41,202 nt of DNA from positions 1 through 41,202 of the forward strand of contig CAIPBM010000153.1 of assembly GCA_903863295.1 (NCBI GenBank). Reading direction: 5' to 3'. Shown here piece after piece: positions 24,907-33,013 of the stretch. Under the pieces are notes generated by a model. That model had not been told where the DNA came from. It saw only the letters and a list, made by a program, of their open reading frames with translations, and made no database searches. Position numbers and translations under genes: made by a program. Source of the DNA: an uncultured Verrucomicrobiota bacterium. Lineage in GTDB: Bacteria > Verrucomicrobiota > Verrucomicrobiia > Methylacidiphilales > UBA1321. The first letter of the stretch is position 1; each line of letters begins with the position of its first letter.

Positions 24907-25298
24907 ATGTCCGTTAAGATACTTGTCGTCGATGACGAGATGACGACGCTGCATTTCGCACCGTATTTGAAATTTTACTTAAAGGCGCAGGTTACCATGT
25001 AGAGGTAGCGTCCGATGGAATAGAAGGCTTGCGAAAGCTTACGCTCGAAAAGTACGACCTCGTACTTACCGACAATGACATGCCCAATCTCACGGGGCTC
25101 GAGATGGTGACTCATATGCGGGACGCTCGTGTGAATTCACCCGTGATTCTTATGTCAGGAAATGTGGTGAGCATCAATAAAGACCACGCGACGTCTCTGG
25201 GTATTTCCGCAGTATTGGAAAAAACCTCGGGTGCTGACCGGCTTCGCGAGATCATCCGCACGGTATTATTCGAGCCCAAAGGGCAATTTTCGCGATGA
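24907..25298 (+). pseudogene. Frameshifted single-domain receiver
   Basis: A start at ATG 24907 reads MSVKILVVDDE, a perfect receiver N-terminus, but stops after 31 codons. From 24939 another frame (minus one base) continues as DDDAAFRTVFEILLKGAGYH and VEVASDGIEGLRKL, then has the Asp site in LTDNDMPNLTG, Thr-like MSGN, and Lys in AVLEKTSG, to the stop at 25298. A one-base deletion near 24937-24940 explains both halves. A sequencing error or programmed slippage cannot be excluded. Joined, it would be a 130-residue receiver-only protein, the third receiver in this block. Confidence 0.75.
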
Positions 25299-25352
25299 GA
25301 AGCGTGGGAGAGCAGTACAGGTCGCTCTCGCCCTGGTTCGCTATCGCACCTC

Positions 25353-25370
25353 ATACGACCAAGGTCGTAT
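25353..25370. promoter_or_regulatory. Palindromic candidate operator ATACGACCAAGGTCGTAT
   Basis: ATACGACC and GGTCGTAT are exact inverted arms around AA. Related half or near copies occur at 21782-21793 (ACTAAGGTCGTA) and 24803-24818 (GACCAAGGTCGTATAG). It lies in the 395-base gap (25299-25693) between regulator block and the sulfatase gene series, a good place for a LuxR/FixJ-type activator site. AGGCAGGGTG is repeated directly after it (25371-25380, 25398-25407). The rest of the gap holds a small CCCTCT-GCC-AGAGGG hairpin and no convincing gene. Confidence 0.55.
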
Positions 25371-25592
25371 AGGCAGGGTGGCGCGAGTTGATTAAACAGG
25401 CAGGGTGAAGATCGCTCCGCCCGCAACATGTGCCCCCTCTGCCAGAGGGGACCTCTTCGTCCCACTGACGTTGAACACGAACCTCAAATTCCCCGAGGTT
25501 CGCTCGACTCGAATAGCCCAAGACCAACCGGAAAAAACGCAAGATCAGTTCAGTATTCGCCAACCGTCGCGTGGTCGCATTTCGACACAAGA

Positions 25593-25610
25593 AATAGATT
25601 TGTCTCATGC
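25593..25610 (+). repeat. Direct repeat copy 1 before the outer-membrane gene
   Basis: AATAGATTTGTCTCATGC at 25593-25610 matches AATAAATTTGTCTCATGC at 26671-26688 in 17 of 18 bases. Each lies upstream of a gene start (84 and 59 bases), that is, before the beta-barrel and the sulfatase genes, so it may be a shared regulatory or recombination sequence. Confidence 0.55.
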
Positions 25611-25693
25611 CGGAGCATTGGATGCGACGCCTACGATCAACATCAGACCTGCCCTTTGAATCAAGTCCAACTCATCGAAATTCCTCTCAATAA

Positions 25694-26602
25694 ATGAAAA
25701 TGGCATCAATTAATCCGCATCGGCAAGGTCAGACTTATACCAAATACGGATTGGTTCTGGTGGTCATCGCATTTTCGCTGGCAACAGCTCGCGCTCAGTC
25801 ATCTTCTTCCGCGCCGTCGGTCTCCAAACCGAGAACGGATGAGCTTACTCCCGCCACGGCCTCTAATTCCGAGTCTGCTACCGAAGAGCTCGCTAAGAAG
25901 GCTCAGAACCCGGTCGCGGACATGATCAGCGTCCCGGTGCAAAGCAACTATTACTTCAACACGGGGCCTTCCAATGCGGATGTCAGTGTTTTCAATCTTC
26001 AGCCGGTCATTCCATTTCATCTCAATAAAGACTGGAACTTGATTACCCGGACGATCCTGCCTGTCGTCAATGCGCCTTCTGTTGCTCCGGGTGTGCCTAG
26101 CGCGTTTGGTCTAGGCGATCTCAACCCCACCTTCTTCTTCTCACCGGCCAAGCCGAGCAAATTCATCTGGGGTGTCGGCCCTACTTTCACGTTCCCTACC
26201 GGAACGAGTTCCATCCTGACCAACGGCAGGTGGATGGCTGGCCCCGCGGCCGTGGGCTTGCTCATGGAAAAGGACATCGTGGCGGGCGTGCTGATCAACA
26301 ACCAGTGGTCGTATGCAGGCTGGGGAAGCCAGAACGTTAACCAGATGCTCATGCAGCCGTTCTTCAACTACAACCTGCCTGAAGGCTGGTACCTCGTGTC
26401 GTCGCCGATCCTGACTTCAAATTGGGAGTCCGCCAGCGGCAATCGTTGGACCGTTCCCGTCGGCGGCGGCTTCGGCAAGCTCTTCCGCATCGACAAACAG
26501 CCAATGAACGTCTCCTTGCAAGCCTTCGACAGCGTGATCCGTCCGGCTGGAGCTTCTGATTGGTCGGTCCGCTTTCAGGTACAGCTTCTCTTTCCTCAAT
26601 AG
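25694..26602 (+). CDS. Outer-membrane beta-barrel protein, phenol-degradation MetA-like
   Basis: A 302-residue exported protein. The signal segment (YGLVLVVIAFSLATARAQSS, residues 17-36) is followed by a disordered Ser/Thr/Pro linker and then a barrel pattern of alternating strands (VPVQSNYYFNTGPSNADVSV, PVIPFHLNKDWNLITRTILP, PTFTFPTGTSS and others). It ends SVRFQVQLLFPQ, with a terminal aromatic-rich strand. This is the family often mislabelled neuromedin U in databases, here a putative outer-membrane channel. It heads the sulfatase series and probably provides passage for a sulfated or degraded compound. There is no strong ribosome binding site before ATG 25694; the second Met (25700) is also possible. 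Confidence 0.8.
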   Translation: MKMASINPHRQGQTYTKYGLVLVVIAFSLATARAQSSSSAPSVSKPRTDELTPATASNSESATEELAKKAQNPVADMISVPVQSNYYFNTGPSNADVSVFNLQPVIPFHLNKDWNLITRTILPVVNAPSVAPGVPSAFGLGDLNPTFFFSPAKPSKFIWGVGPTFTFPTGTSSILTNGRWMAGPAAVGLLMEKDIVAGVLINNQWSYAGWGSQNVNQMLMQPFFNYNLPEGWYLVSSPILTSNWESASGNRWTVPVGGGFGKLFRIDKQPMNVSLQAFDSVIRPAGASDWSVRFQVQLLFPQ

Positions 26603-26670
26603 GATGAAATCACGAATCACAAAATTCGACTGCTTTCTGCCAATCCACATGGAGAGTGCTTTTCATAATC

Positions 26671-26688
26671 AATAAATTTGTCTCATGC
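26671..26688 (+). repeat. Direct repeat copy 2 before the sulfatase gene
   Basis: AATAAATTTGTCTCATGC, the partner of the copy at 25593-25610. It lies 59 bases before the sulfatase ATG 26747. Confidence 0.55.
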
Positions 26689-26746
26689 AACAGCGATGAG
26701 AGCGATGCCCCCAATCAACCAAAACAAGAAAGACGAAGGTAACCCT

Positions 26747-28423
26747 ATGAAACGAAACTTAATGACCGGCGGCATGATTATAGCCGCCACTGCTGGCCTG
26801 ATGTTGGCCTGCTCAAGAGCAGACGACTCTAGCTCTAACAAACCCAACATCGTCATGCTGATGACGGATGACACAGGCTGGGGCGACTTTGGTTGCTACT
26901 CCGGCGGCGGCGCAGCCTTGGGCCACCCGACTCCGAATATTGATCGTTTGGCAAAAGAAGGAGCGGTCTTCACCAGTTGGTATGGTCAAGCGAGTTGTAC
27001 GGCGGGACGAGCTTCATTCATTACGGGACGAATCCCGATTCGCACCGCGCTATCCATTGTGGTTGCTCCGGGTGATGAGAATTACCTCAAGAAGCAAACG
27101 CCGACGATTGCCGAGTATTTCAAGAAGAACGGATATTCGACCTACTTCTCCGGCAAGTGGCACCTGGGTGACAAGCCGGTAGCCTATCCAACCGAACACG
27201 GCTTCGATGAAATGAAGGAATTCGCCGCCTATTATGCGGGCGTTTACACCTACAACGACACATCAAATGCATTCCATCCGTGGTTCCCGTCTTACAACCC
27301 TGAAGTTGAGAAGATTTACGATTCCATCGTGAATCTCAGCGAATGGGAAGGCAAAGCCGGTGAGCCCGCCAAGAGGGTGGCTACGATCACCTACGACTAC
27401 ATGGCAACGATGGACGAGCGGCAGGCTGACTACGCCGTTGATTACATCAAGCAACATTCCAAGGACGGCAAACCGTTCTTCATGGATGTGAACTGGATCA
27501 AGATGCATAACCCGACCCATGCGGCTCCCGATTACCTCGGGAAATCCCATTTAGGTGATTATTCTGATTCCCTCATGGAAATGGATGCCGACATCGGCAA
27601 AGTTATCGACGAAATCCGCAAAGATGCACCCAATACCATCGTCATCCTGACAGCTGACAACGGTGCCTGGCTCGATGCTTACCCTGATGCGGGTACCACA
27701 CCTTTCCGTGGAGAAAAAGGCTCGGCCTTTGAAGGCGGCTGGCGCGTGCCAGCGGTCATGTGGTGGCCGAACCATATCCCGGCAGGAGCTCAATATGGAG
27801 AAATGATGTCCCATATCGATTGCTGGTCGACGCTATCGGCGATGGCAGGCATCAAACCGCCGCCGGTGGGAGAAATGAAAGACAATGACGGCAATCCCAT
27901 CTGGTTCGATAGTATCGACAACAGTGAGTACATCCTTGGTAAAGCCTCTCATTCCGCACGCCGGAATTGGATCTTCATCAATGGTGAGTACCTCAATGGT
28001 ATCCGTCAGGACGTCGCCGGCGATCCAAAGAATCCCGACCTGAACATCGCATGGAAGTTCCTCTGGACGGCCAAGGACTCTTGGCTTGGGCCCGATCAGA
28101 ATGTTGGTTCCATTCCAGCCGTCTATAACCTCACGATGGATCCGTACGAGAAGTACGACATGGTCTTCAACGGAGCTGCTCCGTTCCGGGCCCTGTCAAA
28201 TTCACCTGGCAAGTACGCAGGCGAAGACAACGGCTGGTCTGCTGCGCTCTACAGCGCGGTGCTGGCCGATTTCGACAAGACCATCATGAAGTATCCGAGT
28301 ATCAAACGGTCGCCGGGTGGTGCCTCGAACGATTTGATGCCCAACCTTCAGCACCCGGAGAACCCGGTGCCGGCCTTGGATCCTAACCATCTACCGACCA
28401 GCCAGGGCGGAGGCACAGACTAG
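26747..28423 (+). CDS. Type I sulfatase (arylsulfatase-like), exported
   Basis: A 558-residue formylglycine-dependent sulfatase. The N-terminus (MKRNLMTGGMIIAATAGLML) is a signal, with ACSRADD possibly a weak lipobox (Cys22). The metal-binding TDDTGWGDFG (D41, D42) is followed by C84 in QASCTAGRASFITGRIPIRT, which would be changed to formylglycine; Ala replaces the usual Pro of CxPxR, a form accepted by anaerobic maturases. Further conserved parts are GYSTYFSGKWHLGD and LTADNGAWLDAY. ATG 26747 follows an AAGG box at good spacing; the TTG 26678 frame start is not supported. The maturase two genes downstream fits as its activator. The substrate is unknown. Confidence 0.93.
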   Translation: MKRNLMTGGMIIAATAGLMLACSRADDSSSNKPNIVMLMTDDTGWGDFGCYSGGGAALGHPTPNIDRLAKEGAVFTSWYGQASCTAGRASFITGRIPIRTALSIVVAPGDENYLKKQTPTIAEYFKKNGYSTYFSGKWHLGDKPVAYPTEHGFDEMKEFAAYYAGVYTYNDTSNAFHPWFPSYNPEVEKIYDSIVNLSEWEGKAGEPAKRVATITYDYMATMDERQADYAVDYIKQHSKDGKPFFMDVNWIKMHNPTHAAPDYLGKSHLGDYSDSLMEMDADIGKVIDEIRKDAPNTIVILTADNGAWLDAYPDAGTTPFRGEKGSAFEGGWRVPAVMWWPNHIPAGAQYGEMMSHIDCWSTLSAMAGIKPPPVGEMKDNDGNPIWFDSIDNSEYILGKASHSARRNWIFINGEYLNGIRQDVAGDPKNPDLNIAWKFLWTAKDSWLGPDQNVGSIPAVYNLTMDPYEKYDMVFNGAAPFRALSNSPGKYAGEDNGWSAALYSAVLADFDKTIMKYPSIKRSPGGASNDLMPNLQHPENPVPALDPNHLPTSQGGGTD

Positions 28424-28446
28424 TCGGCTGATTCGATTGTGAAACA

Positions 28447-28476
28447 CGCGGGCTGTCTCGGTCGAGGCGGCCCGCG
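28447..28476 (+). other. Intercistronic hairpin between sulfatase and HAD genes
   Basis: CGCGGGC (28447-28453) pairs with GCCCGCG (28470-28476), extended by a G-U pair. There is no T-run after it, so it is more likely an mRNA-stability or attenuation element than a full terminator. Confidence 0.5.
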
Positions 28477-28493
28477 CATTCACTACCGAAAAA

Positions 28494-29495
28494 ATGAAAA
28501 CATTCCTAGTCATCGGCGCTGCGCTCCTTCTGGCAACGCTAAGCTCGCCTGCCCAAGACCCGCTTCCCTCTTGGAATGACGGCCCGGCCAAGATGACTAT
28601 CGTGAACTTCGTTCATGTCACCACGGAGGTTAAAAGCCCCAACTTTGTACCGCCTGAGGACCGTATTGCGACCTTCGATCAGGACGGCACGCTTTGGGTC
28701 GAGCATCCCATGTACGCGCAGGTCATGTACTGCCTGGATCGGGTTCCGGCTGTTGTAGCGAAAAAGCCCGAGCTCAAAAATGTCGAGCCGTTCAAGACCG
28801 TGCTATCGGGTGATCGAGAGGCCATCGAGAAGCTGACCATGCCCGACCTTGAGAAAATTCTCGTGGCCACCCTTACCGGAATGACTACAGAAGAATTTCA
28901 AGCCCAGGTGGAGGCGTGGCTCGCGACGGCAAAAGATCCGCGTTGGAAACGTCCCTACACAGAACTCACCTATCAACCAATGCAGGAGGTCCTGAGCTAT
29001 TTGAGAGCGAACGGCTATAAGACTTATATTGTCACGGGTGGCGGGCAGGATTTTGTCCGTGCCTATTCTGAACAAACATACGGCATTCCGCCGGAACAAG
29101 TCGTCGGCTCCATGGCGGGTGTCACCTATGGCTACGACACAGACGGCAAACCGATTCTGACCAAGGATCCCAAGCTGCTGCTCAACGACAACAACGCGGG
29201 CAAGCCTGAAGGCATTCACTTGATGATCGGGCGTCGGCCTCATGCCGCCTTTGGGAACTCCACGGGCGACCGGCAGATGCTCGAATACACGAAGGCGGGT
29301 GATGGAGCACGACTTTCGATGCTCGTCTTGCACGACGATGCCACTCGTGAATATGCCTATGGTCCGGCGCAGGGTCTGCCCGACTCCAAAGTCGGCACCT
29401 TCACACAAGCCCTGTATGACGAAGCGCAGAAAGACGGCTGGACAGTCATCAGCATGAAAAGCGATTGGAAACGTATCTTCAAGTTCGAGCCCTAA
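28494..29495 (+). CDS. Periplasmic HAD-superfamily phosphatase
   Basis: A 333-residue protein with a signal peptide (MKTFLVIGAALLLATLSSPA, then QD). The HAD motifs are: I, TFDQDGTLW with D62 and D64; II, YIVTGGGQDF near residue 180; III, a Lys before GIHLMIGRRP; IV, FGNSTGDRQML near 255. Such proteins are metal-dependent phosphatases using an aspartyl phosphate; substrate not predictable. Export fits its place with an exported sulfatase, suggesting that it removes phosphate (or acts on a phosphorylated intermediate) from the same compound. It lies 70 bases after the sulfatase and 7 bases before the maturase. Confidence 0.88.
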   Translation: MKTFLVIGAALLLATLSSPAQDPLPSWNDGPAKMTIVNFVHVTTEVKSPNFVPPEDRIATFDQDGTLWVEHPMYAQVMYCLDRVPAVVAKKPELKNVEPFKTVLSGDREAIEKLTMPDLEKILVATLTGMTTEEFQAQVEAWLATAKDPRWKRPYTELTYQPMQEVLSYLRANGYKTYIVTGGGQDFVRAYSEQTYGIPPEQVVGSMAGVTYGYDTDGKPILTKDPKLLLNDNNAGKPEGIHLMIGRRPHAAFGNSTGDRQMLEYTKAGDGARLSMLVLHDDATREYAYGPAQGLPDSKVGTFTQALYDEAQKDGWTVISMKSDWKRIFKFEP

Positions 29496-29502
29496 AATCC
29501 AT

Positions 29503-30801
29503 ATGAACTCCGCTACTATCGACCGCTACGATGCCCCGTCGCTTCTTGGACTTCAGGCCCAGAAACGTTTTCACGCCATGGTCAAACCGGGCGGCTCAGC
29601 CTGCAACCTGGATTGCGACTATTGCTTCTATCTTAGCAAAGAAAACCTGCTTAATGGCCCAGGAATCGGACGCATGTCGGACGAGACCTTGGAGCGCCTC
29701 ATTCAGCAATATATCGCCGGGGTTACGGGACCTTCGGTCGTCTTTTCCTGGCAAGGGGGTGAACCGACGTTGATGGGGCTCGATTTTTTTCGCAAGGTAG
29801 TGAAACTCCAAAAGCGGCATGAGAAGCCCGGTCAACGCATCGAGAATGATCTGCAAACCAACGGGACGTTGATCACGGATGAGTGGTGCGTTTTCCTCAA
29901 GGAACACGGCTTTCTTGTCGGTCTAAGTATCGATGGTCCCAAAGACATTCATGACCGCTATCGTGTCACCAAAGGCCGAAAGCCCACGTTCGATCGGGTC
30001 TTTGCGACGTCCAAACTTTTGAAGAAGTATGGCGTACCGTTCAACACGCTAACCTGCATCAATCGGTTTAATGCGCGGCGACCCCTGGATGTCTACCGCT
30101 TCCTTCGTCGGGAAGTCGGTTCCACCTACATGCAGTTTATTCCCATCGTGGAATACAAGGGCTTTGAAAAAACAGCGCCTCATCTCTGGGACAACGAGGC
30201 GTTGCCAAAGGATGGCGATCCCGAGACTCATCCGGGCGCTGAGAATTCCATTGTGACCGATTGGTCGGTGGATGCTGATGATTGGGGGTATTTTCTTTGT
30301 AAGGTGTTCGATGAATGGAACAACCGGGACAGGGGCAAGGTGCTCGTTAATCACTTCGAGACTCTAGTTTCGCAGCACATGGGGTTGGGCTCCCAGATTT
30401 GCATCTATAGCGAATTCTGCGGGAAAGGAGTCGCAGTGGAAAATGACGGTAGCGTCTATGCTTGCGACCATTACGTCTACCCTGAGTACAAACTAGGCAA
30501 CATCCAGGATCGCGCACTGGATGCTCAAGTCTTTTCGCGGAAACAGGTTAAGTTTGGTTACGCCAAAAACGAAACCCTGCCTCGGTATTGTCGTGAATGC
30601 CCCTATCTAAGCGATTGCTGGGGTGAATGCCCCAAGAACCGAATCATCCGCACCCCCGAAGGTGAACCAGGCCTTAACTATCTCTGTCGGGGGCTCAAGG
30701 CATTCTTTGCCCATGCGATTCCCGAGGTTGATCGTATCGTCGCCGACCTCAAGAAGGGGGCGGAGCGCGCGCGGTCGCCAATCCCGTATGCTCAGCTTTG
30801 A
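29503..30801 (+). CDS. Anaerobic sulfatase-maturating radical SAM enzyme
   Basis: This 432-residue enzyme oxidises the active-site Cys or Ser of sulfatases to formylglycine with S-adenosylmethionine and Fe-S clusters. The radical SAM cluster motif is C34, C38, C41 in GSACNLDCDYCFYL. The core has GGEPTLMGLDFF and LQTNGTLI. The C-terminal SPASM part has cysteines in CGKGVAVENDGSVYACDHYV and YCRECPYLSDCWGECP; the Asp in CDHYV is the catalytic base in characterised enzymes. Full length. It is co-directional with the sulfatase gene, whose CTAGR site is its likely substrate. It overlaps the next gene by 14 bases. Confidence 0.96.
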   Translation: MNSATIDRYDAPSLLGLQAQKRFHAMVKPGGSACNLDCDYCFYLSKENLLNGPGIGRMSDETLERLIQQYIAGVTGPSVVFSWQGGEPTLMGLDFFRKVVKLQKRHEKPGQRIENDLQTNGTLITDEWCVFLKEHGFLVGLSIDGPKDIHDRYRVTKGRKPTFDRVFATSKLLKKYGVPFNTLTCINRFNARRPLDVYRFLRREVGSTYMQFIPIVEYKGFEKTAPHLWDNEALPKDGDPETHPGAENSIVTDWSVDADDWGYFLCKVFDEWNNRDRGKVLVNHFETLVSQHMGLGSQICIYSEFCGKGVAVENDGSVYACDHYVYPEYKLGNIQDRALDAQVFSRKQVKFGYAKNETLPRYCRECPYLSDCWGECPKNRIIRTPEGEPGLNYLCRGLKAFFAHAIPEVDRIVADLKKGAERARSPIPYAQL

Positions 30802-31129
30802 ACTCGATTTCTGGGACTACGCGACATTTGCGGCAATGCTCTTGGCGCTCATTGCCGTCACCGTTGTACTTCTTTGGGTTGCCGGTTTGCCGGGACGCAT
30901 CGCCATCGCCCGAAAGCATCCAGATGCCGAAGCCGTCAAGCTGCTTGGGTGGGCTGGCTTTCTCCCAGTGGTGCCGTGGATTCAGGCCTTTGTTTGGGCC
31001 TTCAAACCCACCAATGTCATCGACATCCGCCGCTTCCCGCGTGAGGAAACGAAGGCGATTGATAAAGATATTGCCCGGCTATCAGGTCAGTCAGTCGAAC
31101 CGGAGAAGGAGGCTCCTCCCGAGCCATGA
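30788..31129 (+). CDS. DUF3302 inner-membrane protein (YiaW/YibI-like)
   Basis: A 113-residue protein from ATG 30788 (MLSFELDFWDYATFAAMLLA); longer readings from 30623 would overlap the maturase heavily and are not favoured. One clear hydrophobic helix lies at residues 10-32, with a second at about 55-75 (LLGWAGFLPVVPWIQAFVWA). The internal ARKHPDAEAVKLLGWAGF matches the DUF3302 signature seen in E. coli YiaW and YibI, which also stand next to a HlyD-type gene (YiaV/YibH). The gene overlaps both the maturase and the HlyD gene (ATGA), so the unit is tightly coupled. Function unknown; probably works with the adaptor. Confidence 0.85.
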   Translation: MLSFELDFWDYATFAAMLLALIAVTVVLLWVAGLPGRIAIARKHPDAEAVKLLGWAGFLPVVPWIQAFVWAFKPTNVIDIRRFPREETKAIDKDIARLSGQSVEPEKEAPPEP

Positions 31130-32283
31130 TCATCGCACTGCTCGTCTGCTTCCTTTATGCGGTGCTGGTCTGGTTGACCTTCTTTCGATTTAAGTGGATT
31201 AAATTTAATATCGTCTGGGGCGTGGTTTCCGGCTGGGTAGGGCTGCATTTGCTGTTGGTGTTTATGATCGGGCTTCGGTTCGTGACGCCCTACTCGACCA
31301 ATGCCCGGGTGATTCAACACACGATTCAGCTCACGCCGCGCTTGAGCGCGCCGACACTGGTAACCGCCGTATTTGTTGAGCCCGACGAGCCCGTGAAAAA
31401 GGGACAACCATTGTTTCAATTTGACCGCCGTCCCTACGAATACCAAGTGCAACAGCTTCAAGCCCAACTGGCGGCGGCGAAGCAGCAGGTCGAAGTACTG
31501 GGCGCGGACGTCAAGGTGGCCGAGCAAACCTTGGCCGAGGCGACCAACGAGGTGGCGTTCGCCAAATTTCAAAAGCAGGCAGCCGAGACTTTGGAACGTA
31601 CGGGGGCCGGAAGCAAAGAGAAGGGAGTGCAATGGACCATTCAGCTCCAGGTGGATCAAGCTGCGGTCCGGCAGGCCGCCGCCGATGTCGCTCGGGCAAA
31701 GTTGAAATATGAATCCCAGATCGATGGCGTAAACACCACGGTCGCTGCCGTACAGGCCGAACTGGGACTCGCCCAGTACTATCTCGACAACACCACGATG
31801 GTGGCACCGGAGGACGGTCGTGTTCTTAACCTTCAGGTGCGTCCGGGCATGGTGGCGGGAGACTATCGGATTGGCGCAATCGCGACGTTCATCTGCGATG
31901 ATGATCGCTACCTGCTCGTAAACTATAACCAGGAGAGCTTGAAGTATGTTGCCGTTGGGCAACCTGTGGAGGTCGCGTTGAATTTGTATCCGGGCCAAGT
32001 CTTTCCGGGGAAAGTCAAAGCCATTTGGAAGGCGAGCGGCGAAGGCCAACTTTTGCCGAGCGGAACCTTACCCGATTTTGAACCGGTACCTCCAGACAAG
32101 CCACAGGGTCAATATGCCGTAAAGATCGCTTTCGAAGACAGCGACCAATCCAAATTTCCCATCGGAGCCCAAGGCTCCGCTGCCATTTACACCAACGGCA
32201 TGAAAGGTGGCTGGGCCGCTATGCGCCGAATTGGAATCCGTGCCTACTCATGGATGAACTGGCTCTATCCCATCCCATTTTAA
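31126..32283 (+). CDS. HlyD/EmrA-type membrane fusion protein (YiaV/YibH-like)
   Basis: A 385-residue adaptor. Two N-terminal hydrophobic segments (MIIALLVCFLYAVLVWLTFF and the stretch near 28-50) are followed by the first half of a lipoyl/barrel-sandwich domain (TAVFVEPDEPVKKGQPLFQF), a coiled-coil hairpin (about 100-210, with QLQAQLAAAKQQVEVL), the second lipoyl half (TMVAPEDGRVLNLQV) and a beta-barrel domain. Usually such adaptors join an inner-membrane pump to an outer-membrane channel. No pump gene is in the window, as with YiaV/YibH of E. coli. The neighbouring DUF3302 protein (overlap ATGA) may serve as the inner partner; the beta-barrel at the head of the operon could be the outer one. 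Confidence 0.93.
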   Translation: MIIALLVCFLYAVLVWLTFFRFKWIKFNIVWGVVSGWVGLHLLLVFMIGLRFVTPYSTNARVIQHTIQLTPRLSAPTLVTAVFVEPDEPVKKGQPLFQFDRRPYEYQVQQLQAQLAAAKQQVEVLGADVKVAEQTLAEATNEVAFAKFQKQAAETLERTGAGSKEKGVQWTIQLQVDQAAVRQAAADVARAKLKYESQIDGVNTTVAAVQAELGLAQYYLDNTTMVAPEDGRVLNLQVRPGMVAGDYRIGAIATFICDDDRYLLVNYNQESLKYVAVGQPVEVALNLYPGQVFPGKVKAIWKASGEGQLLPSGTLPDFEPVPPDKPQGQYAVKIAFEDSDQSKFPIGAQGSAAIYTNGMKGGWAAMRRIGIRAYSWMNWLYPIPF

Positions 32284-32319
32284 TCGAACATTTCAGAAAC
32301 CAATGCAGAAAGGCAGACT

Positions 32320-33006
32320 ATGTTACGTAGCATCAAAGAATTGATCGGGAAAAAGCTTAGTGCGCTCGACGGCGAGATCGGTCCGGTGAAGGACTTTTAC
32401 TTCAACGATCAGGACTGGGTCGTTCGGTATGTGGTCGTGGATACTGGTCCATGGTTGTCGGGACAAACTGTGCTGATCTCCCCCCACGCCTTCATCGATT
32501 TCGATGCGGAAGGCGTCTCTGGCGGCCTGAACCTGACCCGTAAACAGATCGAGAACAGCCCGCCACTGGAGGTGCACAGGCCGGTATCGAAGCAATTTCA
32601 GGAAGAATATTACCACTACTACGGATTATCAGGTTACTGGGAGGGTGACGACGTGTGGGGCGCGCAGGGCGAACCTACCGCGCAAATGCAAACATCCGAC
32701 GCTCCAAAGCCTTCCGCTCATCGTGATGTTCCGAATCCGCGCAGCCCCGATGCCCATCTGCGCAGCGCTGTCGCCGTAACGGACTATCATATCCAGACAG
32801 CGACAGGCACGAGCGGCTACGTTTCGGACTTCCTCGTCGACGGGAAAAGCTGGGTGATCAGTCAATTCGTGGTCGAACTCTGGGACAAAGAGGTTTCTGT
32901 TTCACCCAAAACAGTCGAACGGATCAGCTATAACGAATCCAAGATCTACATGAGCATCACGCAACCGGATATCCTGAACGCTTCGGACTACCATCGACAA
33001 TCATGA
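32320..33006 (+). CDS. Double PRC-barrel domain protein
   Basis: The 228-residue protein has two PRC-barrel domains: residues about 1-85 (MLRSIKELIGKKLSALDGEI to DFDAEGVSGG) and 150-215 (DYHIQTATGTSGYVSDFLVD to ERISYNESKIYMS), joined by a Pro/Asp-rich linker. PRC barrels bind proteins or RNA and occur in photosynthetic reaction centre H subunits and in stress-linked proteins. No signal peptide, so cytoplasmic. It lies 36 bases after the HlyD gene and 7 before marC. Role in the cluster unknown; it may report stress or ion conditions. Confidence 0.85.
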   Translation: MLRSIKELIGKKLSALDGEIGPVKDFYFNDQDWVVRYVVVDTGPWLSGQTVLISPHAFIDFDAEGVSGGLNLTRKQIENSPPLEVHRPVSKQFQEEYYHYYGLSGYWEGDDVWGAQGEPTAQMQTSDAPKPSAHRDVPNPRSPDAHLRSAVAVTDYHIQTATGTSGYVSDFLVDGKSWVISQFVVELWDKEVSVSPKTVERISYNESKIYMSITQPDILNASDYHRQS

Positions 33007-33013
33007 GGACTCT

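Noticed and set aside
25405..25659. Plus-strand frame of 84 codons before the beta-barrel gene
   Set aside because: No ribosome binding site or known domain; it lies over the repeat and hairpin sequences.
31087..32049. Minus-strand open frame of 320 codons over the HlyD gene
   Set aside because: Antisense to a well-supported adaptor gene, with no domain.
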